NCBI GenBank assembly: GCA_015852425.1
Contig: JAAAIG010000486.1
Coordinates: 1-23,240, forward strand
Source: Gryganskiella cystojenkinii
Lineage: Eukaryota; Mortierellomycota; Mortierellomycetes; Mortierellales; Mortierellaceae
Length of the DNA stretch: 23,240 nucleotides
Reading direction: 5' to 3'
A model generated the notes under the pieces. It had not been told where the DNA came from and ran no database searches. It saw only the letters and a list, made by a program, of their open reading frames with translations. The translations under genes were made by a program, and so were the position numbers. This document shows positions 1-9,686 of the stretch, piece after piece; positions within the stretch are counted from its first letter, which is position 1, and every line of letters begins with the position of its first letter.

Positions 1-13
1 TTTTTTTTTGTAG

Positions 14-1496
14 GATCACAAAGTCTCTGGATATCCTCAAAAACTCGCCTACGGTCACGATGCCATTTATCAAATCGGAAGACTTGTCACAGACACAGGT
101 GCCCAGAAATTAAATCAGAATGGCTTTATTACAAGAATTCCTCTCCCTGCGAGTCCTAATACGTTTATCTTGCCTACGGATTTGACACCGGCACATTCTG
201 CAGAGCTGGATGGCTGCACCTTCGGTACTTCTGGATTATCGAGTGCCTGGGTATCGTTTTATTCGGAGAGTCTCTACATGCTCTGCAATGTAAGTCCTTG
301 CGGGCAAAGAGCACGAGGATTGTCTGTGTTGTTTGTACATTTGGGTGTGTGAGTGAGCGCTGCCAAGAGTCAACGACCCCCCTCCCCATTAATATATTTT
401 ATTAATATCAATTCTTTCAATCTTCCTCTTCCTCACTCTCTAGAATTTCACCACAAACGATCCGGGGTACCACGGGACATTTTCTTTCCAATACCAGGAA
501 AATGGTGTCCTAACTGGCGTCCTGACGGGCTCTGAAGACACCCGGGGTAATATGATATATCTACCAGTGAACACTCCTTTGCAGGTCATGGCCAGACATG
601 GGAATGAGAGCGACCGGTGGGCAGTCGCGATCAACCGCGCTTTAGCCGTGAGCCTGAGCAGTGACGAATTCGGGAATATCACTCAAAACTATTACTCTCA
701 GCTTGGTGCTGTTAAAATTGATTATGGTCGCGGCGACACCTCCACAGAATCTGAACCTAATTATGCAGCCATCATCGGAGGATCTGCCGCCGCCGGATTG
801 GTTATATTCATCTTGCTTGTCCTGGCGTTCCGTCATTGGGTCTGGCGGAGATTGAGGGAGGAGTACTGGCCACGGTGGAAGGACCAGATCAAGGCCAAAC
901 TGTTGGAGATGCTGACGAAGGATGAAGATCATCAGATCCAGGATGGAAATTTTGACGATACCAAGGTGTTGCAAGACGAAGGAGTTGAGAACGACAAAGT
1001 CGAAGAGGACGAGATTTCAATGCGATCGTTTGATCTGGACGGTCGAGACAAGATCCTCGTGACGGATGATATGAGCCTAAGCGATGTGACGGCTGTGGAC
1101 GTGGATACTGCTTACATGGACGGTGTTGCATTGGAGAGACACCCTCGACCGAATTATGTCACAGTCCTGACGAGCGAGGATGAGGTCCCCACCTCGGAAC
1201 CGGAACCAATGTCAGGATCCACAATACCTTCCGTTACAATTGCCACTATAGCCGCGGATGTCCCGGTGAATCGAGTTGTACGATCGATCGCAAGAACCGT
1301 TCAAGCATATACCCCGGATGAAGAACCAACGACGATACCAAGGACAAGCGACACCTCGCCCAGTCGAGATGCGTCAAGAAGAACTGTGCACGCGACTGTG
1401 ATTCCACCGTTGACTTCACACGGACTCGAATTGCCCTCGGCACCGCCAGGCCCTACGACAGTCGACTCGGTGGACTCGGTGGACTCGGAGGGATGA
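14..1496 (+). CDS. Receptor-like single-pass membrane glycoprotein, paralog A (5' part outside window)
   Basis: I do not recognise the family. Visible exons are 14-289 and 444-1496. An acceptor (T-run then TAG) ends at 13, and the 290-443 intron has a GTAAGT donor and CTCTAG acceptor in phase 0. The 442 visible residues align with paralogs B and C: an extracellular segment with the AYG-x-D-x-IYQIG motif, then a transmembrane helix at about nt 765-830 (NYAAIIGG start, then A/G/V/I/L-rich). A Trp/Arg-rich juxtamembrane stretch, an amphipathic KLLEML helix and an acidic tail follow. The basic side lies after the helix, so the C-terminus should be cytosolic. The tail holds an EISM/KILVT motif and HPRPNYVT (1140-1163), both shared with B. 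It ends in a short Asp-Ser-Val repeat. The N-terminal exon lies left of the window. Function unknown; a surface sensor or receptor is only an inference. Confidence 0.85.
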
Positions 1497-2055
1497 ATAT
1501 TACAAATCCAATGCCTCAACAACAGCCTCAGTGTCCACAAAGTCGATGCAGAGTCCCGAGCTGAACGCAAAGCAGATTAGGCTCGTTTTGTTCATTTTCT
1601 GACATTTGGACAAACTTCTTGGTGTCGAAATGCAAGAGCAGCTGTGGCAAAGGGACGTCAAATACGTTCGAGGTTACCTAATCTCCATTCTCGACCACAT
1701 ATACCCCTTTAACTAACATTAAACAATTCTACATAGTCGCAAACAGAGCCCACGTTCATCGCATTGGTAAAAGGAGAGTATCTGTCTGGACGTCCTTTGG
1801 AGAATAATTCAAGCGTTTGATTATAATTAGACTTGTTGTCTTAATCAAGCTAAATATGATACAATTGGTGGCGCACTCCCTTTTTTTGTTTGCGTGCCCA
1901 CAAACCAAAGCAAAAAATAGATATCTCAATTGCCATCTTTCTCTTTCCATTTATTCCGCTCTGTTTCGCATCGCCCATTCGCTGCATCCTTTCCCTCCAC
2001 AGCATTCGCAACAAGAGCCGCGGATGACTTGAGGGAGCAAACAATCTATTTTGCC
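1497..2055. other. Intergenic A-B: 3' UTR of A and promoter of B
   Basis: No coding segment is supported. The right half turns pyrimidine-rich toward the paralog B start, with a CTCCACAG acceptor-like site at 1995-2002. That fits a 5' UTR, with or without an intron. Confidence 0.5.
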
Positions 2056-4164
2056 ATGGGTATTCTCGACCTATCCTGTCTGGTCCTCAATGGCACCCAG
2101 CTCTTGGGTCTGTCCCTGGCCGTGCCTGAATCCGAATTCTTCAACGACACCAGCAATCACACCGCCGTCATCCTCGTTCGTCTCACTTCGCCATTTCCCA
2201 GCACCCTTGAAGACCTGCAATCGCTTACTGTTCAGTCCATCTGGAGGAAGAACCTGCCCAGTTCACGGTTCAACAACATGGGGTTTCAATGTTTTGTCGA
2301 TCCGCTCACTGGCATCTTCTCTGCTGTTCACACGATCAACCTCCTTTCAAACACACCCACAAGTTCTGTCAACAGTTCACCCACAGGAGGGTTTCAGTAC
2401 AACCCCGCTACAGACGCCTGGTCCGACATTGATTTCAGTCTCGATTACAAGTGGAATGGTGACCCTGCAAGTTCGTTCGTAGTCTTTACCTGGCCCAATA
2501 CCTCAACTCTTTTTCACGCCACAATCGGCAACTCGAGCTCTGTCAACATTGGGATGCTCAATCCTGGTGGCACAAGTCAAGACAGTGCCACGTTTGTCAA
2601 TTATTTCAACTGGACCCTGGTGAGTTTTGTTTTATCCAAAAACAAAAAACAAAAAAAAAGAATGAGCAACAGTTGGCCTAGCGCGCTTAAACGTATTTAT
2701 TTCTGTGCCACTTCTACTGTCGGAGTGACAATCGTTTAACTCGTTCCTGCGTCTTTTTTCGTTTCTATCGTGACATTAGGACCCAACATTACATGGGTAC
2801 CCTCGTCAACTGGCCTACGGAGGCGACTCGATCTATCAAATCGGGAGCATCATCACAAATACGAACACTGGTGCACAGGACGTGATGATCACCAGAATCA
2901 CACTCAACGCCAACGCCAGCACGTTTTATCCGCCTTCGAACCTTCCCGTCATACAATCCAATGATCTGGATCAATGCAGCGTAGGATTGCCAACTGCCTC
3001 CGCGACGTTTTACTCGGACACCCTCTATCTATTTTGTTCGGTTAGTCAAAAGGGCTTGGCGTTCTTAGTTACCTTTTCGTTTTCTCTCTTCTTCTATATT
3101 TCAATGGGGTGATCGATTGTATCAAACTAAACAGACAAAACGTTTATATTTCCAACTTGACTTACTTGCCATCATAGAATACGACTTATAGTTCGGACAG
3201 CAATCCTTATTTTCCTGGACCCAACCCGGGATTTTTATTCAAGTATCTAGTGGGGGACAACAAGCTGACTGGTACCTACAATTCCTCTCTGGACGTCCGA
3301 TACCTTTTCTCAGGTCCGTCGGTGGCCATGCCCAGGAAGGGGAACAGTGCTGATCCATGGTGTGTCTCTCTTGATTCAACAAAGTCTGTCTATGTTAATC
3401 TGGACGGACCTGATTTCGGAAAGGTCACAGAAGGGACTGGGCTGGCTTCAGTCAATATTCCTTTTGGTCAACCGCCAAATAACTACCGTGAACCGAATTG
3501 GAAGGCCATCATTGGAGGGTCCGTTGCAGGCGGATTGGTCCTCCTGACGCTCATGGTACTAGCGTTGAGACGATGGTGTTGGCCCAGATGGAGGAACGAT
3601 TATTGGCCATCGTTACGAGACCGTCTAAAACTTAAACTCCTTGAGATCTTGACCCAAGACAACAGCCAACACGACCTGGGTGAGTATGGCGACAAGAGGG
3701 TCCTACAAGAAGATGAAGAGGACGAGCACAACAAGCTAGAAGAAATCTCGATGCATAGTCTGGATAGTCATAGTGACCACGGCAAGATCTTGGTCACCGA
3801 AGATATGGAACGGGAGATGAACGGAGCCTTGTTGGATATCAATAGAGCATATATGGTAGGCGTTGCTCTGGAGAGTCACCCTCGACCAAATTATGTTACC
3901 ATCTTGGAAGGTGAGACTCAAGAATCTTCGAAATTGGCATCAGCGAGCAACCCTCAGTCTTCATCCTCTCAAGGACACCGTACAGTACAAGCACAAGCCC
4001 GGGAAAGTGGTTCAGGTACAACGGTAGGAGGCACCAGCAACAGCAGCATCAGTGACAACAACAATGGCTCGAGTCCTTATGCACCTCCGCCTCTGTCGTT
4101 ATCGCGTAGTCTTGCCTCTCCGTCGGCTCCGCCGAATCCCCCCACCAACAGTCCTGGAGGTTGA
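2056..4164 (+). CDS. Receptor-like single-pass membrane glycoprotein, paralog B (complete)
   Basis: Exons are 2056-2619, 2780-3040 and 3178-4164 (603 residues). Both introns are phase 0 (GTGAGT...TTAG; GTTAGT...ATAG), at the same protein positions as in paralog C. The start ATG gives MG-x-LDL-x-C, shared with C. The first ~385 residues carry many N-x-S/T sites and paired cysteines, as in a secretory-pathway ectodomain. The helix is at about residues 385-405 (GGSVAGG glycine zipper), followed by RRWCWPRWR and a KLKLLEIL amphipathic stretch. The cytosolic tail is acidic, with the EISM and KILVTEDM motifs, HPRPNYVT (3877-3900), then a Ser/Gln/Asn/Pro-rich end. No classical signal peptide follows this Met. 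An acceptor-like CTCCACAG at 1995-2002, with an open frame up to the ATG, allows an unseen upstream exon. Domain family and ligand unknown. Confidence 0.9.
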
Positions 4165-4900
4165 TCCTTGACACAAGATTGTCATCCATTGGTCATGTCT
4201 TTGGCTGCAGCTCACAGCCCGGAAACACAAAGAGCATACAGCGAGACATTTTGTCCGCCATCATCGTCATCGTTGTCGTTGTCACCGCCGTCAATGTAAT
4301 TGTCCAAAAATACAAGGAGGGGTCGGATCAAATTGTATACGGTGGAGAACCCTACCTAGCTGCAGACTCTGAATCAAAGCAGCAAGCATGGCACCAACGA
4401 AACCTTCGTCGATGCCAAACCGGCTCAGGGATAATGGCCTGCTACATTTTGGACGGTTCCAACAACACTGGCCACGATTTAAATAGCATTTGTTAGTATT
4501 ATACATTCTCAGGAATAATATCCCGGCTGATATTGTGGCCTTGCAAAAGAGACATCAAGGTTTCCTCATCCAATTGACCACGCAGTGAGGCACGGAGTGA
4601 AAAAAGAGCTAATTTTAGTGGCGCCAGGGAACAAAAATTTCGAATCGAAGCTTGTGCTCTCTTTTTTCCTCGCTTTTTTACTCTCTTTGTCCATGGTTCG
4701 TTCAGCATGCAAGGGTACATGAGTACATGATCCGTCATGTCCCAACATAGATCTCATTTCATCTTCTCCCTCTTGCCGTCTCCGCATCCGTCGTCGTCGT
4801 CGTCGTCGTCGTCGCTGTCGCCAACATTCCCCTCGACTTGTCCCATTTCAGTCGACTTCATACATTGTTTTTCAGGTTTCTACAGTCGAGCGTTAACGTA
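4165..4900. other. Intergenic B-C with promoter of C
   Basis: No supported gene. A reading frame at 4161-4496 contains a valine-rich run, but it matches neither neighbour and I reject it. The stretch holds a CGT microsatellite (4789-4812) and a TTTTTCAG acceptor-like site (4868-4875) shortly before the paralog C start. Confidence 0.5.
4789..4812 (+). repeat. (CGT)8 microsatellite
   Basis: Eight uninterrupted CGT units, followed by CGC and TGTCGCC, lie 89 nt upstream of the paralog C start codon, within its probable promoter or 5' UTR. Confidence 0.95.
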
Positions 4901-6597
4901 ATGGGCGCACTCGACCTGACTTGCATGACCATGAACGGTACCCGACTGGTCGTCATGTCCATCGCTCAGCTCTCATCCGAATTCAACTCTAACAAGAACA
5001 ACTCTGCTGTAATCCTGCTTGAGCCCACGGTCTCGAGCCCCTCGACCCTGGACGACCTCAAAGTCCTTTCCGTTATTTCCTTTTGGCCACGCGAGGTCTC
5101 GGATTATCTTCTTTCGCTCTTCACTGGGATCCGGTTCATGTGCAGTGTTGATCCAATCTCTGGTGTCTTTTCTGCTGTTCATTCCAACACCAGTACCCGC
5201 ATGTTCATGACACCGAACTACCTCCTCAGGGCAGGGTTTCAATACGATCCAAGGACGAGAACCTGGACTGACCTGAGTTTCAGTTCAGATTACGGCTGGA
5301 AGGGCAACCAGACGGACACGTTTATCCTCTTTTCATGGCCAAAAACCTCGATCCTGTGCCATGCATACATTAGCGGCCCAAATACCCTCAACGTCGGGGT
5401 ACTCGATCAAAATAGTGCGACATTCCTTCCTTCGTCGAATTGGACGCTGGTACTTGTTTTTAAAGCGCTAGCATCGCACTATATGCTCAGTCAGAAAGGA
5501 GCTGAAAGCTAACATTATTCTGAAAGCTAACATTATTCTGTTATTTGCTCTCCGCCCAGGACCCAACGGTGCACGGATACTTTCGACGACTTGTCTATGG
5601 CAACAGCGCAATCTACCACATTGGAAGCATCATCACCAATAAGGACAGTGGTGCTCAAGATGTCATGATCACAAGGATCTCGCTTTCAGGACAACCTGGC
5701 CACTTTGTTCTACCAAACAACCTGACCGTCATCCATTCGGTAGCCCTGGATCAATGCGCCTCGGGGATACCAGTCGCAACCCTGACCTTTTACGCAGATA
5801 CACTCTACATCTTTTGCACAGTATGTCAATACGGACTGATGTTTGTCCTATATAAAGCAGGGAACCACACTGCACGTGCTGACCGGCCTTCCCATCCTTT
5901 CCTTTCTTTTTTTTAGGACCTGAGCTCTAAAAAGTTCAACAAAACGGATTATCTATTCAAATATCAAGAGAGCGGCATTTTGACAGGAGCCAACGATAAC
6001 GGAGCTATGATCCCTTATGATGACTCAATCACCACAACAGGTGTTTTCCCCTTCCAGGCCATGGCGCGAGGTGGGAACGAGAGTGATCGGTGGTGTGTCT
6101 CGTTTCTAGATATTTCGAGCATAGCCTTCAATCTCAACGATGGCCATCTCGGGAACATTACCTATGGACCGAGTCCGCAGCCCGTGAGTTTACCGTACGG
6201 GCAACCGGACGGTTTCGATAAGCCTACGCCGCCACCGAACTATGCAGCTATTATCGGAGGATCGGTTACTGGAGGGCTGATGGCCCTTTTCGTTGCTATC
6301 CTAGGTCTGAAGCGATGGGTATGGCCAAGATGGCGAGGTCAGATCAAGGCTAGGCTCTTGGAGACTCTAATGCAAGATGAGGTTCAAAATCTTGGCGAAA
6401 TTCGTAACAAAGGGCTGTTGCAGAGTGACGGAAAAGTCGAGCATGGGCTGCGGGAAGTCTCGATGTCAGCTTCCACTTGTGCTATCACAGTTGAGGGCAA
6501 GATCCCGGTCTCCGCAGATATGGAGTTTGAGCTTAACAAACCCATACCTTTTTACAAACGGTCCAAGATGAGGAGTTATGGCTTTGACCAAGTTTGA
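4901..6597 (+). CDS. Receptor-like membrane glycoprotein, paralog C (C-terminally truncated)
   Basis: Exons are 4901-5449, 5560-5820 and 5917-6597 (496 residues). The introns are GTACTT...CCCAG and GTATGT...TTTAG, both phase 0. The middle exon has exactly the same length (261 nt) as in paralog B. The ectodomain starts MGALDLTC and keeps the DPT-x-HGY, IYHIGSIIT and DQC motifs. The helix is at about residues 380-401 (NYAAIIGGSVTGG), followed by KRWVWPRWR and a KARLLETL stretch. The tail keeps EVSM and a degenerate GKIPVSADM, then stops at 6595-6597, before the HPRPNYVT motif present in A and B. The missing tail lies out of frame downstream (separate entry). The truncated protein retains ectodomain and helix and may still be made, for example as a signalling-deficient form; that is inference. 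Confidence 0.85.
5503..5538 (+). repeat. 18-bp perfect tandem duplication in intron 1 of paralog C
   Basis: The unit TGAAAGCTAACATTATTC occurs twice head to tail, inside the 110-nt first intron (5450-5559), just before the acceptor. Without it the intron would be 92 nt. Identical copies imply a recent event. Confidence 0.95.
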
Positions 6598-6791
6598 ACG
6601 GTGGTGACGAGCCTACTTTCACACTTGGTGGCGCGTCGCATTATCGAAAATAGAATTCTGCGACCGCGCATTGTTTCTTTTTCCTGAGCCGCCAAAACAG
6701 CCCCGATGGATGACCTGTTCCATGCAACAGAGTCCATCACTCATCCAATCTTTTCCTCCCCACATCATTCGAAAAGACACCACCCATTCAA

Positions 6792-7201
6792 CACCTTGAC
6801 ATCCTTGAAAGTCATCCTCGGCCGAACTATGTCACAACTTGGCGGCGGCCAGTGAGGGCGGTGATCCTGCTCTCTCTGTACCGCCTACGAGGCCTGAACC
6901 TGAGGCCCCGGCCACATTCACCTCCAGAGAAAACCCAACAGACCGAGATGCCTGGTCAATTTCAAAAATCGTACAAGCATATACCCAGGATATCAAGCCA
7001 ATGGAGCTCGGGCGTCTTAGCCACAGCAACGGCGGTAGCTAATCGTCCTCGCAATCCATGGCAAGAAATGTTAAAATATTAGAAGAAATGCAGCGACAAA
7101 TTGTCAATTCGCTTCCTCCGTACCCAGTAACATCCGATAGCACGCTTGAATCACACTCCATACGACCGATTCCTCCTCCCTACCCACAAGAAAAAGCCTA
7201 A
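6792..7201 (+). pseudogene. Decayed cytosolic tail of paralog C
   Basis: Downstream of the paralog C stop, coding similarity to the A/B tails resumes in other frames. A phase beginning near 6804 reads LESHPRPNYVTT (HPRPNYVT at 6813-6836). The frame starting at 6839 then carries a Pro/Glu-rich stretch and IVQAYTQD (6968-6991). The last matches TVQAYTPD of paralog A; the DNA at 6971-6991 and 1299-1319 differs at 2 of 21 bases. A TAG at 7040-7042 interrupts this frame. It then continues open from 7058 to a TAA at 7199-7201, with LPPY (7112-7123) and PPPY (7172-7183). Three lesions (early stop, frame change, nonsense codon) argue for decay. Unrecognised introns could rescue part of it, but I see no good splice sites. 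The ~200 bp between 6598 and 6791 resembles no tail sequence. Confidence 0.7.
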
Positions 7202-7292
7202 GAGCGAGTGAAAATAACAACTGTTATCTCTATTCTGATCATCTAGGATCATTGCCTTGTGAACAGTCAACGTTCAAAAAGAGAACGATACG

Positions 7293-7298
7293 AATAAA
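7293..7298 (+). promoter_or_regulatory. Possible polyadenylation signal AATAAA
   Basis: An AATAAA lies 92 nt after the final stop of the relic tail and 24 nt before the F-box gene's stop codon on the other strand. It would suit an mRNA from paralog C running through the relic. If used, the relic is now 3' UTR. The call rests on the hexamer only. Confidence 0.3.
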
Positions 7299-7322
7299 CC
7301 TGTATATCTTTATATTGACTCT

Positions 7323-8942
7323 TTACGCGGTGTACTCCTGACAAAGCAGCGAAGTCAGTTTTGGCCAGGTTTCGACGGTCCATCGTAGAGTTTCCGATTT
7401 CTGGAGTTCATCCCAAAAATAGTTGTGATGATGAAACTTGAACAGGCGCAACAAAGAAGGGACCCGAGCTGAACGCGCTCCATCAACGTCGCTTCCATCC
7501 ACAGTCCAATCCTTCGATACCTTGAGGCAAAGTCGCCTCAGGTTTTTTAGACGACTCAGTCGATCCAAAATCTCTAACCGGGTTTCTGGATCCTCTTGCT
7601 CGCATCCGTCTCGACTGATTGTCGAGATCTGGACCGACAACATCTCCAATCCCTGACAGACCCAGACCTTTGGGTAAGAGCTGACGGGGTTCTTGGCGTA
7701 AAGGTTAAGCTCTCCACCCTCGAATTCCCTAAGTTTTGGACAGGAACTGAGGATGACCTGACTGATCCAGGGATAATCGTCTCCAAAAAACAAGTCTTCG
7801 AGATTAAGAATCTCAAGGGTCGCAAAGTGGCGTTTCATTTGTGCCATCGACTGGACCCCGAATTCCGATCCTGGGAGAGAGATCTCCTTGAACGGTACAG
7901 GGTTCAGTTCCAGCATCAGAGCAAAGTAATAGTCCGGAATCTCGGAGTTTGTGATCTGGATTGACGTTAGTACCTGTGGACAGAAATAGCGTTGCATAGG
8001 CGGTGGTGGTGCTGGACCGTCGCCCGTATCCATGGAGTCGCCAGTTGCAGTGGGAGCAGACGTGTGGCCGGGCACAGGGATGGAGAGAGTCCGGTACATC
8101 TCACCAAAGGCATCTGACATCTCAATTCTGTCATCGACAAAGATCTCCTCCCCAGTTTCGGGATCGTATCGGTCTCGGAGATCCTCGGACGTCGGCTCGG
8201 GGATATGCCAACACAACCGCTCCAATGCGGGGCATTGACCGATCCATTGGACCTGTTCCTTCGGTATCATATCGGTCGCATTCCACTCCAACTCGAGGTC
8301 CCGCAACTTTGGAAAATACGGTCTCGGACCGATTCCATTTTCGGCATCCTCCCAAATCTGACCCGCGTGCAAGAGATGGACACCCTCAATAAATAGCTTG
8401 ATTAGCTGGTTTGACCTCAAAAACATCAGACTCTGCACATCTTTGGGTCCCAGTTCCATGTAGGTCAGGCTCAGGTCATTGACAGAGGGCGAATGTTCGA
8501 GAACATCTCGAACCAAATGAGGGGGTCCATCTAGGATCGCATAACAGTCGGAGCCGCCAATGTAGATTCTTTGGATCCCCGCGTTGTTATCGAGGAGACG
8601 GATCAAATTTTGTCGGTCCCTGGGTTTATGCTTCTCCACGATCAGAGAGAGTTCTTGAAGGTGACGACAGGCCAACGAGAAGGATTTGAGAAGCGGGTGT
8701 GCAAGTTCAATGGTCAAGTCTCTGACATGGTGACCGTATTGAGCCAGGGTCAGGTCCGTGAGGCGGTCTAGGCACCCTCCTTGTGAGATATGCATCTCTC
8801 GATAGAGTTCTGGGACAAAAGAAGAGTGCCATAACTGAGAGACGAGAATGCAATGTGAGAGTTCTGTAGAGCAAAGATGCTGACAAATGTGTTGGACAAT
8901 CTCGGGCAAGTCTATGGGATTCTTTCGAGGGATGAAGGCCAT
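7323..8942 (-). CDS. F-box/leucine-rich-repeat protein
   Basis: A single uninterrupted frame of 539 residues. An F-box lies at about residues 6-50 (IDLPEIVQHICQHL, then CILVSQLWHSSFVPELYREM). Irregular leucine-rich repeats run from about residue 70 to the end, with L-x-x-L-x-L and LRDLELEWN-type strands and repeated -LPxL-/-CPxLERL- signatures. F-box proteins bind Skp1 and recruit substrates to SCF ubiquitin ligases through the repeat domain; that is family knowledge, and the substrate here is unknown. An acidic Asp/Gly/Pro-rich insert interrupts the repeats near residue 300. The lack of introns contrasts with most other genes here and is common in expanded fungal F-box families. The gene converges on the paralog C relic. 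Confidence 0.9.
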   Translation of the reverse strand: MAFIPRKNPIDLPEIVQHICQHLCSTELSHCILVSQLWHSSFVPELYREMHISQGGCLDRLTDLTLAQYGHHVRDLTIELAHPLLKSFSLACRHLQELSLIVEKHKPRDRQNLIRLLDNNAGIQRIYIGGSDCYAILDGPPHLVRDVLEHSPSVNDLSLTYMELGPKDVQSLMFLRSNQLIKLFIEGVHLLHAGQIWEDAENGIGPRPYFPKLRDLELEWNATDMIPKEQVQWIGQCPALERLCWHIPEPTSEDLRDRYDPETGEEIFVDDRIEMSDAFGEMYRTLSIPVPGHTSAPTATGDSMDTGDGPAPPPPMQRYFCPQVLTSIQITNSEIPDYYFALMLELNPVPFKEISLPGSEFGVQSMAQMKRHFATLEILNLEDLFFGDDYPWISQVILSSCPKLREFEGGELNLYAKNPVSSYPKVWVCQGLEMLSVQISTISRDGCEQEDPETRLEILDRLSRLKNLRRLCLKVSKDWTVDGSDVDGARSARVPSLLRLFKFHHHNYFWDELQKSETLRWTVETWPKLTSLLCQEYTA

Positions 8943-9686
8943 GATGTCGAAAAAGTTGGAAATGACGAAAGAATGATGGAATGAAAAAAATAAAGGGAGG
9001 CCGAAATATTTTTCTACTGCAGTGAGGAGTAATGATCACATCTGCTTCCTGGCTGTGTGTGCGTAAAAGGGCTAAAGGAGCTAGCGCATTAAAAAAAAAA
9101 AAAGCCCTCTTCATCGCATGACTATCAATGGGCCCCAAAGACAGTGGAGGACACACAACTTATTTGAGTTTATTTCTCTTCGTTTGAGAAATCCGATCGA
9201 TACCGAGCCGAGAACCGAGAAGGCGAAAAATCTTGCTCAGGCGCGTCTTTTTTGTACTGTATATATCACCTCCAACGTGAGTTTTTGAGGTAGTCCCAAC
9301 GCAAGGCTCTCATGATCATTACCAGACTTTGTGTGTCCGATTCCCCCAAATCGACGGATCCGATGAGAAGAAGTGTTGTAATTCAGATGTCTTACTACCC
9401 TTGTTTTTAATAACCCCTTTCGATATAGCCAAGGTAAGAAAACGAGATAGTTGATTTGCTCTGTGCTACGAATCAACGCGACGAGGGGAGTTTTGCACGT
9501 CATTGTCACACCTCCACATCATCATCGTCTTTGGAGCAAGCTGCCTTTGTATCGTTGGTGGCGTCATTCGATCATCACGGCCAGGCTAACAGCAAACATA
9601 TAAAGGGATGACCTCGTCGCTTTTCGTCTTTATACTCTTTTCGTTGCTTCCAACTATCTATCAAACACACAACATTCAAACGCACC
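8943..9686. other. Divergent promoter region between F-box and RPEL genes
   Basis: No coding segment is supported. It includes an A13 run at about 9090-9102 and a TATAAA close to the RPEL gene. The last ~70 bases before the RPEL start are C/A/T-rich and poor in G, typical of a fungal leader. Confidence 0.5.
9599..9604 (+). promoter_or_regulatory. TATA box of the RPEL gene
   Basis: TATAAA followed by GGG lies 83 nt upstream of the ATG at 9687, a usual distance for a short fungal 5' UTR. No transcript evidence is available. Confidence 0.5.

Noticed and set aside
4161..4496. 111-residue plus-strand frame with a valine/isoleucine run resembling a transmembrane helix
   Set aside because: It starts at the end of paralog B and its hydrophobic run comes from a simple GTC/ATC-rich repeat. 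It lacks similarity to the paralogs and any visible splice link to them.
8003..8392. 129-residue plus-strand frame inside the F-box gene
   Set aside because: Antisense shadow of the LRR coding sequence.
8707..9156. 149-residue minus-strand frame upstream of and overlapping the F-box start
   Set aside because: It reads the F-box gene's 5' end in another frame and continues into a homopolymer-rich promoter; no domain.
9237..9509. 90-residue minus-strand frame in the F-box/RPEL intergenic region
   Set aside because: No recognisable domain or codon pattern; sits in promoter DNA.
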